Assembly (NCBI GenBank): GCA_030549205.1
Contig: JAUKTV010000008.1
Coordinates: 1,364,001 to 1,428,000 of the forward strand
From: Apiosordaria backusii
Taxonomy: Eukaryota; Ascomycota; Sordariomycetes; Sordariales; Lasiosphaeriaceae
Direction of reading: 5' to 3'
Length of the DNA: 64,000 nt
Shown piece by piece: positions 35,674 through 47,200 of this stretch. Position numbers and translations under genes: made by a program. Within the stretch, counting starts at the first letter, position 1. Each line of letters opens with the position of its first letter. The notes beneath the pieces were generated by a model. It did no database searches. It was given only the letters and a program-made list of their open reading frames with translations, and was not told the DNA's origin.

Positions 35674-36528
35674 ATGAACGTGGACGGCCCGCCCGAGTTC
35701 CTACTCGATGCATTCGCAGACCCCAATACGGTGCGCGAAGTTGTTCGCGGTATGCTTCCCCTATTCACCCCTGTACTGCCCCTCCACGCGAGAGTCCCAA
35801 CGCCCTCAAAGACCAACCTCACCTCTGAACTTACAAACTAACATGTTTCCAAAGGCATCCTCCACACGATATTCTTCATGCGCTTCTTCCCATCCATCAA
35901 CCCCTCCACACGCGACTGTCTAGGCCTCGAATTAGCCTACATCCCCGACTCCGCGATCGAGACACTAATCGACCAGCGCGCAACTTCACTAGCCCGACAA
36001 CTCGACGCAGAGCGCTCGTCAGGAGGCGGCGGCCGCGGTCAAATCACCGTTCAGTTCTTTGAGAAAAAGCGCCGTAAGACGGGCTGGTTCGGAGGCGACG
36101 ATGAAGTCTGCTGGGAGAGCTGGACCATCAAGATCACGGTCGCGGAACCAAAGACAGAGAGCGGTATGCTAAACCACTCCTTTTTCCATCTCTCTCTCTC
36201 TCCAATACCAAGCATACTAACCGATCTTGTGATATCAGACCGCGCCAAAGTCCGCAAAGCAACCGAATCAACCCTCCACAGCACCATAATGAAAATCATC
36301 ACCTACGTCAACCAGCAAAAAGACCACATCCCCCCCATCACCGAATCCAACGCCAACCCCTTCCCCTATCGCATCCATATCGGCAGCGGCCCCAACAATT
36401 CTTCTCACCCCAGCCACCACCAGCAGTCACTATCATCCCAGCAAAAGGCCGCCGCCGTTGCAGGGGGAGTAGGAGCTAGAGTCGACGCGGTAGCGGGTGG
36501 CTGGGCAAAGAAGATGGGGATCTACTAG
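35674..36528 (+). CDS. ATG101: Autophagy-related protein 101
   Basis: Three exons, join(35674..35749,35855..36163,36239..36528), give 224 residues. Atg101 is a HORMA-domain partner of Atg13 in the Atg1 kinase complex, present in most fungi but not Saccharomyces. Family hallmarks are LHTIFFMRFFPSINPSTRDC, the block around LIDQR (YIPDSAIETLIDQRATSLAR), QITVQFFEKKRRKTGWFGG with EVCWESWTI (the WF-finger region), and KDHIPPITESNANPFPYRI. The tail is Ser/Gln/Ala-rich and ends WAKKMGIY before TAG at 36526-36528. Introns are 105 and 75 nt. The open frame continues in the same phase beyond the TAG for 237 codons (see next entry). The stop TACTAG also has the form of a splice acceptor. Confidence 0.95.
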
Positions 36529-37242
36529 GAGGATGTCCTCAGTGATGCCACCGAAAAGGTGGCCGAGGTGGCAGAGACGGCGAAAGAAGCTGCCGTTAAA
36601 GCGGTAGAGGTGGCAGGGACGGTGAAAGGGGCCGTCATCAAAGCGGCAGAGGCCGCGAAAGAGGCGTATGACTTTTCAGACGACGAGGATTTTGACGCTC
36701 ACATGGCGAGGTTGGTGGAAGAGAGAAGGAGAGCCGAGTTGGAAGAGGCAAGAAAGAATCAGGAGGGGGTGCGGATGACGGAGGAGCAGCTGGAGAGGAA
36801 TAAGAAGTTGGTTGATCGGCCTCCGGTCGCTAAGAGGGATAAGAGAGAACATGAGGTGAAGAATAATGAGAAGGAAGCTGCTGTCCCTGATGACGAAGGT
36901 CAGTTCAAGGAGCGGCGGTCAGCTAGTGAGGATCCTACGGAGGAGGATATCCCGTACGATATGAAGGAGCTCAAGAAGGGGCTATCAGCTGACGAGGAGG
37001 GTCTCCCGAGGGAGCAATCACCCGAGAATGATTCCTCAAGAGAGCAAACATTTGCGGACATGGCAAGAGGTTCCTCCCCCGATAAGGAAACCGACCCCAT
37101 TACAATGGGACAATTCCTCGAAGACGAGCAGAGTCTCTCCGGGGGCCAGATACTCAAAACGATAATTTTTACGAGAAAAGAAATCGCTAGGGGTTGGGAA
37201 GAGCAGAAGTTAAAGGGGGTCGAAGGGCGCGATAGGGTATAA
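36529..37242 (+). CDS. In-phase open frame directly after ATG101 stop (candidate C-terminal extension)
   Basis: This 237-codon frame starts at the base after the ATG101 TAG, is in exactly the same phase, and ends with TAA at 37240-37242. Its first in-frame ATG is at 36703, well inside. The translation looks protein-like: residues 1-46 are an Ala/Val/Lys/Glu amphipathic helix (TAKEAAVKAVEVAGTVKGAV) resembling 11-mer membrane-binding repeats. An acidic and charged coiled region (DFSDDEDFDAHMARLVEERR) and a disordered Glu/Ser/Pro tail follow, ending KGVEGRDRV. It could be reached by readthrough of TAG. It could also be reached by splicing a GTAGGA donor at 36469 to the CTAG at 36528, which removes exactly 60 nt in phase 0 including the stop. 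No branch point stands out. It may also be a separate short gene, or non-coding purine-rich sequence. Confidence 0.45.
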   Translation, partial: EDVLSDATEKVAEVAETAKEAAVKAVEVAGTVKGAVIKAAEAAKEAYDFSDDEDFDAHMARLVEERRRAELEEARKNQEGVRMTEEQLERNKKLVDRPPVAKRDKREHEVKNNEKEAAVPDDEGQFKERRSASEDPTEEDIPYDMKELKKGLSADEEGLPREQSPENDSSREQTFADMARGSSPDKETDPITMGQFLEDEQSLSGGQILKTIIFTRKEIARGWEEQKLKGVEGRDRV

Positions 37243-38276
37243 ACGGAACATGGCGGCGTTATATCATTCCTTCAAAGAGGATTATCGGTTAGACAGGATG
37301 GGATACTGGGCGTTTCTGGATCTGGATATTCTTTTTAGCGGAACACTACAACAACACTATCACAACACAACAGCAACAAGAAGAAGAAGAAGAAGAAGGA
37401 GGAGGAACAAGAATAACAGAGTAATAATGGCTTTCAACAGTTACACCAAGGTGGTGCTGAGCGATGGGGTTGTTGGTTTAGTTTTCGGCTACACACATCA
37501 TGGATTGTCAAGACGCAACATGGCGATTATAGCGATGGGAAGAGAGAGGGATACAACTGAAAGCGATAGCGATAGGGCTAGTATAGATTCATTTGTTAGG
37601 TACCTAGGTAGGTAGGTTCATCGAGATACCCCCTTTTTTGTCATTCTCCCTCTCAGTTGTGCTGAGAGTGTAGACAATATATCAGCCCCTTTTTAATTCA
37701 ATCCCGTCTCGTCTTGATGTGTAACTGAGCTGTGGTAATATACAATACACCATGAGGCTGCGGCCAGTAGGAGAAGTCTAGCGGAATAAGCACAATCAAT
37801 CGTACGTGTTAAGATGCTCAAGGGTCACGAGTCCTTTTGGGAAATATTTTAGCGTGAAAGGATGTGTGATGGCTGAAAGTTGGTGAATAGAGGATCTGTA
37901 ATGTATTGGTAGTAAGAGCCGTTGAGGCCTTCCTCGAACACAAGCTGATCAACCCCAAGAGTGGTCGAATTTGTGTATATATTTAACAGCTGTAGATAGA
38001 TCTTTAAACTTAGTCAGCTGGTAAATTATAGCGTTATCTCAATAGGTTACAGTCCCCTATAGCGAGCCTCTCGTGATCGTTTCGAATGTATGTGTTATTC
38101 AGCAACGAAACTTCAGCTAAGAACCTCGATTAGTAGCCAAGATATAGCAAGTTGTATTCCGTCCACCTTGATTTAAACATTATTATACCTCGCCACTGTT
38201 CATATTATCCATCCCTCCCGCCACCCCTCTGACCATCCTCTCCCACTAGTTCCCACATTACTCCCGTCCCCCGCCC
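37243..38276. other. 1.0-kb convergent intergenic region, ATG101 locus / GH16
   Basis: AT-richer sequence between converging genes. It holds a GAA/AGAAG-rich tract near 37379-37405 and a palindromic TTAGGTACCTAGGTAGGTAGG motif at 37596-37616. No coding region is credible. Confidence 0.55.
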
Positions 38277-39572
38277 CTATCCCCCTCGAAAAGCCAACAC
38301 CCACCCCCAAACAACCACCCACCCCATCATCACCAACCACCCCACCCCCTCTACTCTCCCCCCTCGACTCCCCCAAACAGTCTGATTAACAGTCATATTC
38401 CCCCCATCCATAAAAAACCAACCCCCGCCGTCCCATTGTGTGGCAACACATCCGGCACCAAACAAACACTTCCCCTCGCCTTGGGATCTTTACACCTCCC
38501 CTCCCAATCCCTCCTCCTCTCCTCCCTACTACTATTAAAATAAGCCTTGACATACCTAACCACCAACCCCGCATCCCTCTCCGGCGGGCCCCCCGACCAC
38601 AACCTATTCCCATTGCTCCAGTGCTGCAGTATCAAATGCCCCGCTGAACTCGGCACCGCCGGCCCATCCATCTTCCCCAGCACCATCCCATCCGCATAAA
38701 AAAACACCCTCCCAGGCAAGTAATCAATCCTGTACTCGTGAAAATCCTCCGTCGGATCAAACGGGAGATACGCCTTGACAAAGTTACTCGTCTTCGCCGC
38801 ATTGTACCCCGACAAGGCCGCCTCGCGGGATTGCAAAACCAAATTCACGGGGTAGCTCTTGTTGGCCTTGTCAAAGTCTTTGGATAAAAACTCCATGTCG
38901 ATTTCTTGCGTGTCGTTGAAATACTACTCTCATAATCAGCCAACCCCCTTTTGCTCACACCGACCCTGAAAAAAAACTTACCCAAAAAAACGCCGCACAA
39001 GTCCCCCTCTCCCCCGTAATCTTCATCGAAGCCCTAAACGTCCCAAAGTACATATCCAGCCTCTTGGTGTCAATCTCCGCCACGGGCACCATATTCTCCA
39101 CAAGCTCCCCTCCTCCTCTCACAATCAACTTCAGCCCTTTATCGTCCTCCCCCTGTCCGGCAGCATCGACATTCTCTACGGCAAACATCTCCCCGTGTTG
39201 GCCCCTTGCCCTTTCATGGCTCAGATTAAACGCCTGCCTGACCCAGTCCGTGTTTGCTGAGATAGTCCTATCACCCTCGCCCTCGGGGACTAGCCGAGTA
39301 AAGTCTGACTCGACGAGGTCAGTGAATAAAGCGTGGTGGGGTTGGTGGGAGGGGAGGTTGTCGTTGGGTTGTTGATGAGAAACCAAATCGCCGGTGGTGG
39401 AGAGGTAGCCGCATTCGCAGTCTGCTAGGGTAAGTGTTATGAGGGATAGAAGGGATAATGTCAAGGAGAGGAGGTGGTTGTTGTTGTTGTGATTGTGGCT
39501 GGGGCGGTGTCGGGGGTTGAGTATGGTCGTTGTGGCTAGTAGGAGGGTGAAAAACATGGCGAGGGGCGCCAT
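38277..39572 (-). CDS. Secreted GH16 family glycosidase (probable frame break near 3' end)
   Basis: Two exons, complement(join(38277..38923,38982..39572)), with a 58-nt intron. GH16 enzymes cleave beta-1,3(4)-glucans or remodel the fungal wall. The N-terminus carries hydrophobic segments, probably a secretion signal ending before DCECGY. The second exon opens YFNDTQEIDMEF: EIDME is the GH16 active site, with Glu204 as nucleophile, Asp206 and Glu208 as acid/base. As read, the frame stops at 38393-38395 (373 residues, ending FLWMGGI). Adding one base in the five-C run at 38422-38426 shifts into a frame reading WFFMDGGNMTVNQTVWG, which looks like the family's Asn-glycosylated tail. A hydrophobic C-terminal anchor and a stop at 38277-38279 follow, for about 412 residues. 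The break is likely a sequencing error, but this gene is not essential, so a real mutation is possible. Confidence 0.85.
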
Positions 39573-41643
39573 CCTTTCTGGGAGTTTGGATGGTTGTTCC
39601 CTCCCCTTATTCCCCCTTTTTTCTATCGCTTCTCCCCGTGTTTGGGGTACTGGTGTGGTTGCCCAAGCCCCAGCCAGGCAGAGAATATGTTAGAATGTAT
39701 GCAAGTCGTCCGTTTTTGGATCTCGATGCGTGAGTTGTGGCCTCACTCGTCGATCGCCCTTCCTCAGCGGTAGCGTGTTGTCTGGTGTCCGTGTTACAAG
39801 AAGCCCAACCCGAGGACGTGTGAATAGCTATCTCTCAGCCCTGACCAGACAGGCTAGGAAGTTGACATCTGATAAATCCCAAACGCGAAAGAGGGGTCAG
39901 GACAGGGAAGGGTCAGAAGGGGATGCTGTTCGTCGCGGTGCTGGCTGAGGAGAGACCAAGGATTTTTGCTCCAAGCTGGGAACAAATCGAGGGCTGAGAC
40001 AGCGTAACAAGACTCGTCGAGATGAGATGTGTCTCTGTAGTACTCTGGACTTGCTTGAACAACGCGAGGAGGGACTGCAAGAACCCAGACAATAAACCCA
40101 TGGCAAGAACCAACCCGCACAAGAAGGCAAGAAACTAACCAGTCCTCCGTACCTCCCCTGGCTGTCCTTCATCGCAGCAGGAAGTCGCCCCCGCCATGGA
40201 AAAATTCTGCCTGTATCATGGCACCTTCCCGTACTTCCATCGTCCCCGAAACCTGCAGCAGGTACCCGTATTTTTGTCCGCCCCTCTCAGCTGGCGGCCA
40301 ATGTATCCGTATGAACACATCGTTTAGTGTAAAAATAGGAGACGGGTATCTGCAGCTGGTGATATCCATGTCATCCATGCCATGTCACCGGTCACATCTC
40401 ATTGTTGAACCACCACCGCTGCTCTCCGGTTCAGCCAGGCGAGCCGAAAGTTGCACAAACTCAGGGGCTGAGGGTTCGTTTGTGACCCTCCTTCAACCCC
40501 TGTATCCTGTCATGAGCACTCAGCCCGGATTTACTCATTAGGTAGCATTGTGAAAGCCGACACTAAGAGGGGGCATGTCTCACATACGAGCTTGACATAG
40601 CTGAGATATTCAGAACTGGTTGACAGAGTGACGATATATCTACTTGTTCCTATTGACATGACATGGGCACTTGAAGAAGAAAAACCAGCATAAAACACAA
40701 CAAATACCAGACAAGAAAAGACGAGAAGCGAGGAAAAATAGAGTAGAGTGAAAACAGTTCAAATTGATGAATTTTTTCAATCTTGTGCTGAGAAATAGCC
40801 AGCTCTTGTCCAGTAGGCATTCTGTGCCACGGAAAGAACCCTTCAACAAAGACAAAGCAACTAAAAGCAACGCTCAAGGAAAAAAAAGCAACCGCAACCG
40901 CAAAACCCGAGATTAAGTTCAAAGCCCATCCGCCTTTCCTCCCTCCCTTCCTTCCTTGCCCTCTTTTCCTCTTGCGTATCCCTCTCCCACCATTCCGCCC
41001 GCCCTTATATCCCCCCCCCTTCATCCGTACGTAGTTAGTACAGGGAGTTACAACAGATGGGACAAATGTCAAGGAAAAAACTAGCTAGGAAACAGGCATT
41101 AAGATAACAGAAAAACGGAGAGAAAAAGCCACAAACAGTATATCGAACAAGGTATCCGAAACGCAGAACGGAAAGAAAAGAAGCAAAGAAAAACAACTAA
41201 ACTTGCTGAGAGAAAAGTAAGAAAACCAACTGCTGTGAAGGCAGATTAAAATAATGGTAAAGGGTGTAATGAAACACGGAGAAGACAAATTCCCTCCACA
41301 TGGACCAGCCAACAGTGACAGATATTAGGTTTGCGGGACCGATGGCCCTCCCACTGGACCAATGTGCGAAACCGTACCCTGCCCACCCATATTTGCTTAG
41401 ACCATGACGATGCAGACGCGAAATGCAGCAGCAACCCAGAGGATGACAAGTAGAAAAACACCTAACCCCGCCGCGCCGAGTCCCATACCCAGCCATGTTG
41501 TTGTGTAAAGGAAATGTAAGGAAAAGACCAACGCGAAAGTCCGCAGAGAGGTATATGCCCAGGAAACCCCACCGCCTATTACTCGGTATAGTGAGAAAAA
41601 GGAAAAAAGACAAAGCACGAAAATGTCGTCGAACGTCGTGGTC
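39573..41643. other. 2.1-kb tandem intergenic region, GH16 promoter / zinc-finger 3' side
   Basis: Both flanking genes run leftward. The part near 39573 is the GH16 promoter and leader. The part near 41643 is the 3' UTR of the transcription factor. Open frames near 39730-39948 and 40218-40541 lack family motifs. I see no RNA gene. Confidence 0.5.
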
Positions 41644-44264
41644 TTAGTACACGCTGTCCTCGTCCGCGCCCTGAGACGTCATGGACGGTGTCGAAACACT
41701 TGAGGAGGCAGCAATATCGTCGACGTAGCCAACGAGAGCCTGTGAGTGGAGACGGAAGGATTCACCCATGAGACGAGTAATTCTGTTCAAGCTTGTTAGC
41801 ATGACTGTTGAGAAAATCGAAACAAGAAAAAAAAAAGAAGATAAACATACCCCCAAACAACCACCTCATCCAGCATGGAGCCCCAGAGACGGGCCACCAG
41901 CGAGCTAAGCTGCGGTACATAGCGATCATCGAGATCCTTCCCGAGAAGCTCGCGGATCTTGTTATACATGATCAACTCCTCCTCAGTAGCGGGCTCCTCG
42001 TCATGTTCCAGACGGTACAACCACAAGCTGAGGATGATGATCAGATCCATACCGCAAAGAGGATGCTCGATGCTCCAGTTAGTCGGCGAGGTTCTGGCCA
42101 CCCAGCGGACGCCCTGGCGCACCGCAGTCTCGATGCAGTTGTAGCACTCTTGGATGACCTTGATCATTTCGCTCGAGCGCTTGACGCGATCCCGAGCATT
42201 GGCCATGGCCGCAGCAACCTCGTACGACTCGTGGTACCGCAGGGCTTCCTGGACCCCCTTAAGGTCCACCTCCAGCCGGGCACGCGCGTTGCGGAACATG
42301 GCCTTGGCGTTGAAGATGAGCGGGTGGCCCTTGTGAGGAGCACTGAGGGGGACGGCGACAGTCTCAGGTTCGCAAAGGTCCAAGGATTTCTCCCAAGTCT
42401 CTAAAGCAATCCTAAGCTTGTACTCCGTGAGAACATCCTGCAAGGCCTCGGGGCTGCGCTTGTGATACCAGACTTCGAGGAAGAGTGCGTTGATCATGAC
42501 ACGAGTGGCAAACGCGCTGTACTTGAGCGTCTCTCCTTGAAACAGATCGCCGTGGGCCTTCAGAATAGTGACGCTGGGAGAAGCTCTGAGGTGGTCCTGC
42601 CAAGCATCCTCCGACGCCTTGAGATTCCAGAGGGCCTCGGTGGATGGCAGCTGAAGATCCTCAAACTCGTTGAAGCTGATGGCCGGGGTGTGGTTATACG
42701 TAAGGGTGAGGAGGCCAAAGAAGATGTAGACCGCGTAGTAGGTGCGGCGGCATCCTTCGTCCTCAACCCACTCAGCACGGGTCGGCAACCGATCCCCACG
42801 AGCCTCCTGACGAAGCTTCAACTCATAGCGATTTCCAGCCACCATGTTGGCGAGCAGACCCTTGATCGAGCACGCCCATTCGAGACCCTTGGCGTCACCA
42901 CTCCAGCTGGCAAAAATCATGTTGAGCAATGAGCTCTGCATGGTCCACAGTGGGCACTTTCGGGAGCTAAAGTTCTCCTTGTTCTGCAGGAACTGGTTGA
43001 CCAACACCTTGGAGCCAATATGGAGCACATAGGCCTGTTCTTGATCAAAGGCATAAAGAGCACCGATGGAAAGAACAGCCAAGAGGAGCGCAGGCGAGAC
43101 CTGGGTGGGCTCGAAAGAAGCCGGGTGCAAGAAGGGCAGGTGGTGGTGGAACAGGCCAAAGTAGGTAGCCAAGTAGCGGTTCAAGGATGGCAAGTTGGGA
43201 ACCCGGAAGCCTTCAGGAATAGCGTGCTCGCTGTCATTGCCACGAATGTTGTCCAGAATCATGTTTCGCTCCTCATCGCTGTTGATTTGAGGCGCCTTGA
43301 AAGTGGAAGACTGAGTGCCATCGGCAGGGCTGTCGGCACGCTGCTGCACAAAAGGCGACTGAGGGGCGGGGGTGCCAGCGGCGGAAGGTGGGAGAGAATT
43401 GATCAAAGCCCGCATACCAGGCGCCAGCCCACTGCCATGTTGCCCACCGAGGAGTTGATTGGGATTCTGGGCATCAAACGACAGCGACCCATTCGAAGTG
43501 ATGGAGTGCGCCTTGGGGTCTGGAGACACAAAACCCTCCCATTGATGCAGTCCGATAGACCCGTTGGGGTACGTCACTGAGGGTTCCAGCATCGAGGAAC
43601 CGTTCGAGGGGAAGGTCATGCTGCTAGGGCTGGCACCGAACTCGCTGTTGGCCCGGGCCGCTGCGTGAGCTTTGTGTTGAAGATCAGCAACAAGCATCGC
43701 AGCAGTTTCCACATCAAAAATACCATCGCTACTAGCCTCGATTTGCTCGAGGGCTGAAGTATCAATTGCAAGCGCTGACTTGGAAGAGCCGCTGACAGTA
43801 CGAGCTGCCTTGGGACCACCGCGACGTTTTCCATCGCTATGGAGAGGAACACCGCCATCTTTGGCATGTACGGTGCGGTCATGTCTAAGAAGAAGATCAC
43901 GTCGGACGAAGGTGCTGCGGCACTTTAGGCACTTAAACGGCCGCTCCTTGGTATCTGCAGGATGGTTAGCACGGTCGTGTTGTGGGGGATAATAAACAAT
44001 AATGCGAAAAAAAAATGATGGTGGTGGTGAATGAAGGGTGGAGGATAGAGGGATGAAAATGGTATGCAGGTGGGACGGATGGGATGGGATGGGGATTGAG
44101 GACAACATACGTGATCTTTCATGTCTACTCCTGTGCTCGCTTCTGCTAAAAGCTCGGTTGCAGAATTGGCATTTGTACTTCCTTTCTGGAGCGAGTGAGG
44201 TCTTCCGGGAGGCCGGCGTTGATGTGGCCGTTGATGGCATGACTGCCACGCTTGCGCCTGGCAT
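41644..44264 (-). CDS. C2H2 zinc-finger transcription factor with fungal_trans domain
   Basis: Three exons, complement(join(41644..41782,41851..43954,44111..44264)), give 798 residues. Two tandem C2H2 fingers are at the N-terminus: Cys32/Cys35/His48/His52 and Cys60/Cys63/His76/His81. The TKERPFKC linker joins them, and the 156-nt intron falls exactly between Ser51 and His52. The second finger ends RTVHAKDGG, as in Adr1/AmdX-type regulators. A Ser/Pro-rich linker follows. A large helical fungal_trans-like middle domain starts near 330 (LNRYLATYFGLFHHHLPFLH) and contains NMIFASWSGDAKGLEWACSI and DEGCRRTYYAVYIFFGLLTL. The last exon encodes TRLMGESFRLHSQALVGY and an acidic end. Targets cannot be told by sight. 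A 3-kb or longer gene-free region upstream suggests complex regulation. Confidence 0.9.
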
Positions 44265-47200
44265 CTTGTGTGATGGATTGTCGCGTATGCGGCTCGAGGT
44301 CGAGTATCTTTGTATCTGGTAAAGACGACTCGGCGGTCGGCGGTTGCAGTGATTGACGACGACGACGACAATAACAACGGCTCTCGGGAGGTGTTGTTGG
44401 TAACCCTCACAGAACGATAGTTGAGATCGCCTAGCTTCCTCGCTTCGCTCTCGCGCGCTCTCGCTCCCGTGGGATTTAAAGTGTGTCTTCTGGACTTTGA
44501 GTCGTGGAGCTGCTCATTTGTGATATGGTCATGGAATAGAGGTCGGTAATGGGGTGATTGATTAAAAGGGCATCCGCCGATGGGTAAATCGAAATAGTCA
44601 ACTTGCTGCAACGAGCGAGGACTTGTGTTGTTATTATGGGGGGTGGTCGAGGATGAAAAGTGTGAGGGGTTGTCGAGAAAGGTTGATGACGGGAGGAGGA
44701 AAGAGGGATGCGAGAGGGGAAAAATGGGCTGCGGAGGTCGTTGGAGGGGGGAGGGAAACTGCCAATGCAGGTGGGGGTGCCGTCCCAGACCGTCCCAGTG
44801 AACTCGTTCGCCTGTGAGCCACAGGGTGGATAATTTTGCTTTGTCCCGGATAGGCTTAGCGCTTCGCGCTCCCAGTTGAGCCCGGGAACGAGCAGCTCCT
44901 GGCGCCCCACACAGTCTTTCGAGGGGTTGGGAATCCACAACCGCAGCGATACTTTTCCCTTTGAAGCAACACTCGACTTGCAGACCGTCTGGTGTGTCTA
45001 CCGCCCTCCGAGAAAGCGGTGAGCGGTCCGGATCCTCTTCCGGCAACCGTATCTTTTATCACGATGCCGGCGCGCCCTAGAATGCCACCTGGCCGCCGAG
45101 GGACACCTGTCGCCGAAAGTCTCGACGAGGTACTCGGCCGTCGGTGCAGGTGGGGTTTGCAAAGAGCTGGGAAATCTGGAAAGGGGCCGCGGGGCAGAGC
45201 TGTCAAGTCACTGTCAAGTAGCACGTCAAGTTCTGTCTCTTAACGATTGGCACTGCTCTCAGACGGCACGCCCTATCACCTGGGACCCCGGGGGCTAACG
45301 CATTGAAGCCACGTCCCATAAATGCACAGTGCCGGCTGGCGGAAATTTGGCCTCTTCGATAGTGCCCCCCCAGAATTGCTTCTCTTGAACTTCTCGAATT
45401 CAAGGAGGGGGGGGGTGGCTACGCAGACTGTGTGGCAGCTTTTTGGGTGGAAGCTGGTCGCGGGGCAATCACCTCAGGTCCAGGTTCAGGTTTCCAATCG
45501 ATCGCCATCACCTTCCCCTCTTTTTGCTCTTTGTCAGGTTCGTTCGAGTCGACCCGAGCTTCTTCACAGCTCACCTCCATCACATAAAGCTTCCATCCTA
45601 GTGGGAAGGATACCTTACAGCTCACCAGCTCGCTCACGGGCCTCCCAAGCTAATTCCTCAAGATCAGCTCCCCTCTGGAAAACTAATGCTGCAGTCACTT
45701 GACCGCCACATTGTGATTATAACTGATGAATCTACCGAATCTACACCGTCCACCTCGCTCTAACGACACAGTGGAGTTCGTTGATGCGGTTGCGGTGGGG
45801 CGTTGCAGCGTTGCGTTGGCATCGCGGGGAGGTTCGCGAAATGGCATATGAATACCATTTCAAACGGAGGGAGGCCTTGAGGTAGCTTTTTACCACGTTC
45901 TGCTGCAGTGGTGCTGTACATACACTACCTAAAATAGGCATCTTTCTGGCAGTGCCGTTCCTTATTTGATATCTATGGGCAGGTGTGGAGAGGATATGCA
46001 TGACAATGCCGCAACTTGCAAACCAGAAAGCAAGGCTGTGTGCCAGTGGGTATCCAGAGCCAATACTTGTCCTGACAGTGATGCCACATCGACACAGTCA
46101 CGTCCCGTGACCACCTACACTACACTACACGACGAGGGGCATACCTATTACACAACAGCCCCTCCATAGCTCGTGACAGAGTCGTGATGAATTCGAGACA
46201 CCCCAGAGAAAAAAGCGTTTGCTGGAATGGCACGCCGTTTCGTTCGCCTGGAACATCCATGATGCTTCTACCGGCTAGAAGCCGCCTGAGGTAGCATGTA
46301 GCTCTCGAGCCCCTCCCCCTCCCCCGGTAATAATGTCAGACCACGGCATCCAAGGCCATCTCCGAACGGCCATGCTGCCATGCTCATGCTGCCACACGAC
46401 AGCCCAAAGCATTCCCTCGGTCCCATTAGCGTGGCAGACGTGCTCCGCGATCCGCTTCAGCGGGGATCGGTCTGTCTTGCGGCTCTTGGCGTCTTGGCCG
46501 AACAATCCGCAGAACGCTCCAGCTTTGCACAAGCATGATCCCATCTTTTGGAGGGGTAAATAGTGGGAATCGGTTCTGGCGAGCAAACGATGGAGTTGTG
46601 GAGTTGAATTCGGTACTAATACGGCACAGATCAGCCACATCTTACCCTCTCACTCAGGTCCAGGTGTGGGCGTTTGCTTTTTCTTTTCCTTTCTGGGGCG
46701 TCCGCAACAGAATTTGCACTTTTTCCTCTGACCCCCCCTGAAATTGCGCGCACGGTGAGAACCAGCCAACACATGTGCGCTAATCTGGGGCGGAAGTCGA
46801 AGCCGGTTCCCTAGCCACATTGGCGTTTCCCAGAGCTGGGAATGCAACCCCTCCTTTTCAGGAAACCTTCGATAAGCCACCCCACCAGCCCACCAGGAAG
46901 AACCCACCATCCAGTCCACCACCGTCCCGCTGCCCGCATCGACAGTGACCACTGACGCTGTCCCCTCGGTGTTCTCGGGGAACCCATGATTGAGTACATT
47001 GGAACAAGAGACAAGAGGCCGCGAGAACGGTCGCATCCATCCAGTCGGCAAGACGCTCACCTGCTGTTGGCTGCATGTGCATGTGCAAAGCTGCTATCAC
47101 AAGGTAAGGTATCTCAAAACGGTTCCCCTCCCCCTCCCTCTCCGGCTATGAACTTCCTGGCTGATTGCTCAGAGATTGCCCCTCTTCGATCAGGACGTTC

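Noticed and set aside
43925..45046. 373-codon open frame overlapping the start of the C2H2 transcription factor in another phase
   Set aside because: The translation is Ser/Pro/His-rich. It runs through the first exon in the wrong phase and through its intron and leader, and matches no family. It is probably chance in C-rich leader sequence, although uORF activity in the leader cannot be excluded.
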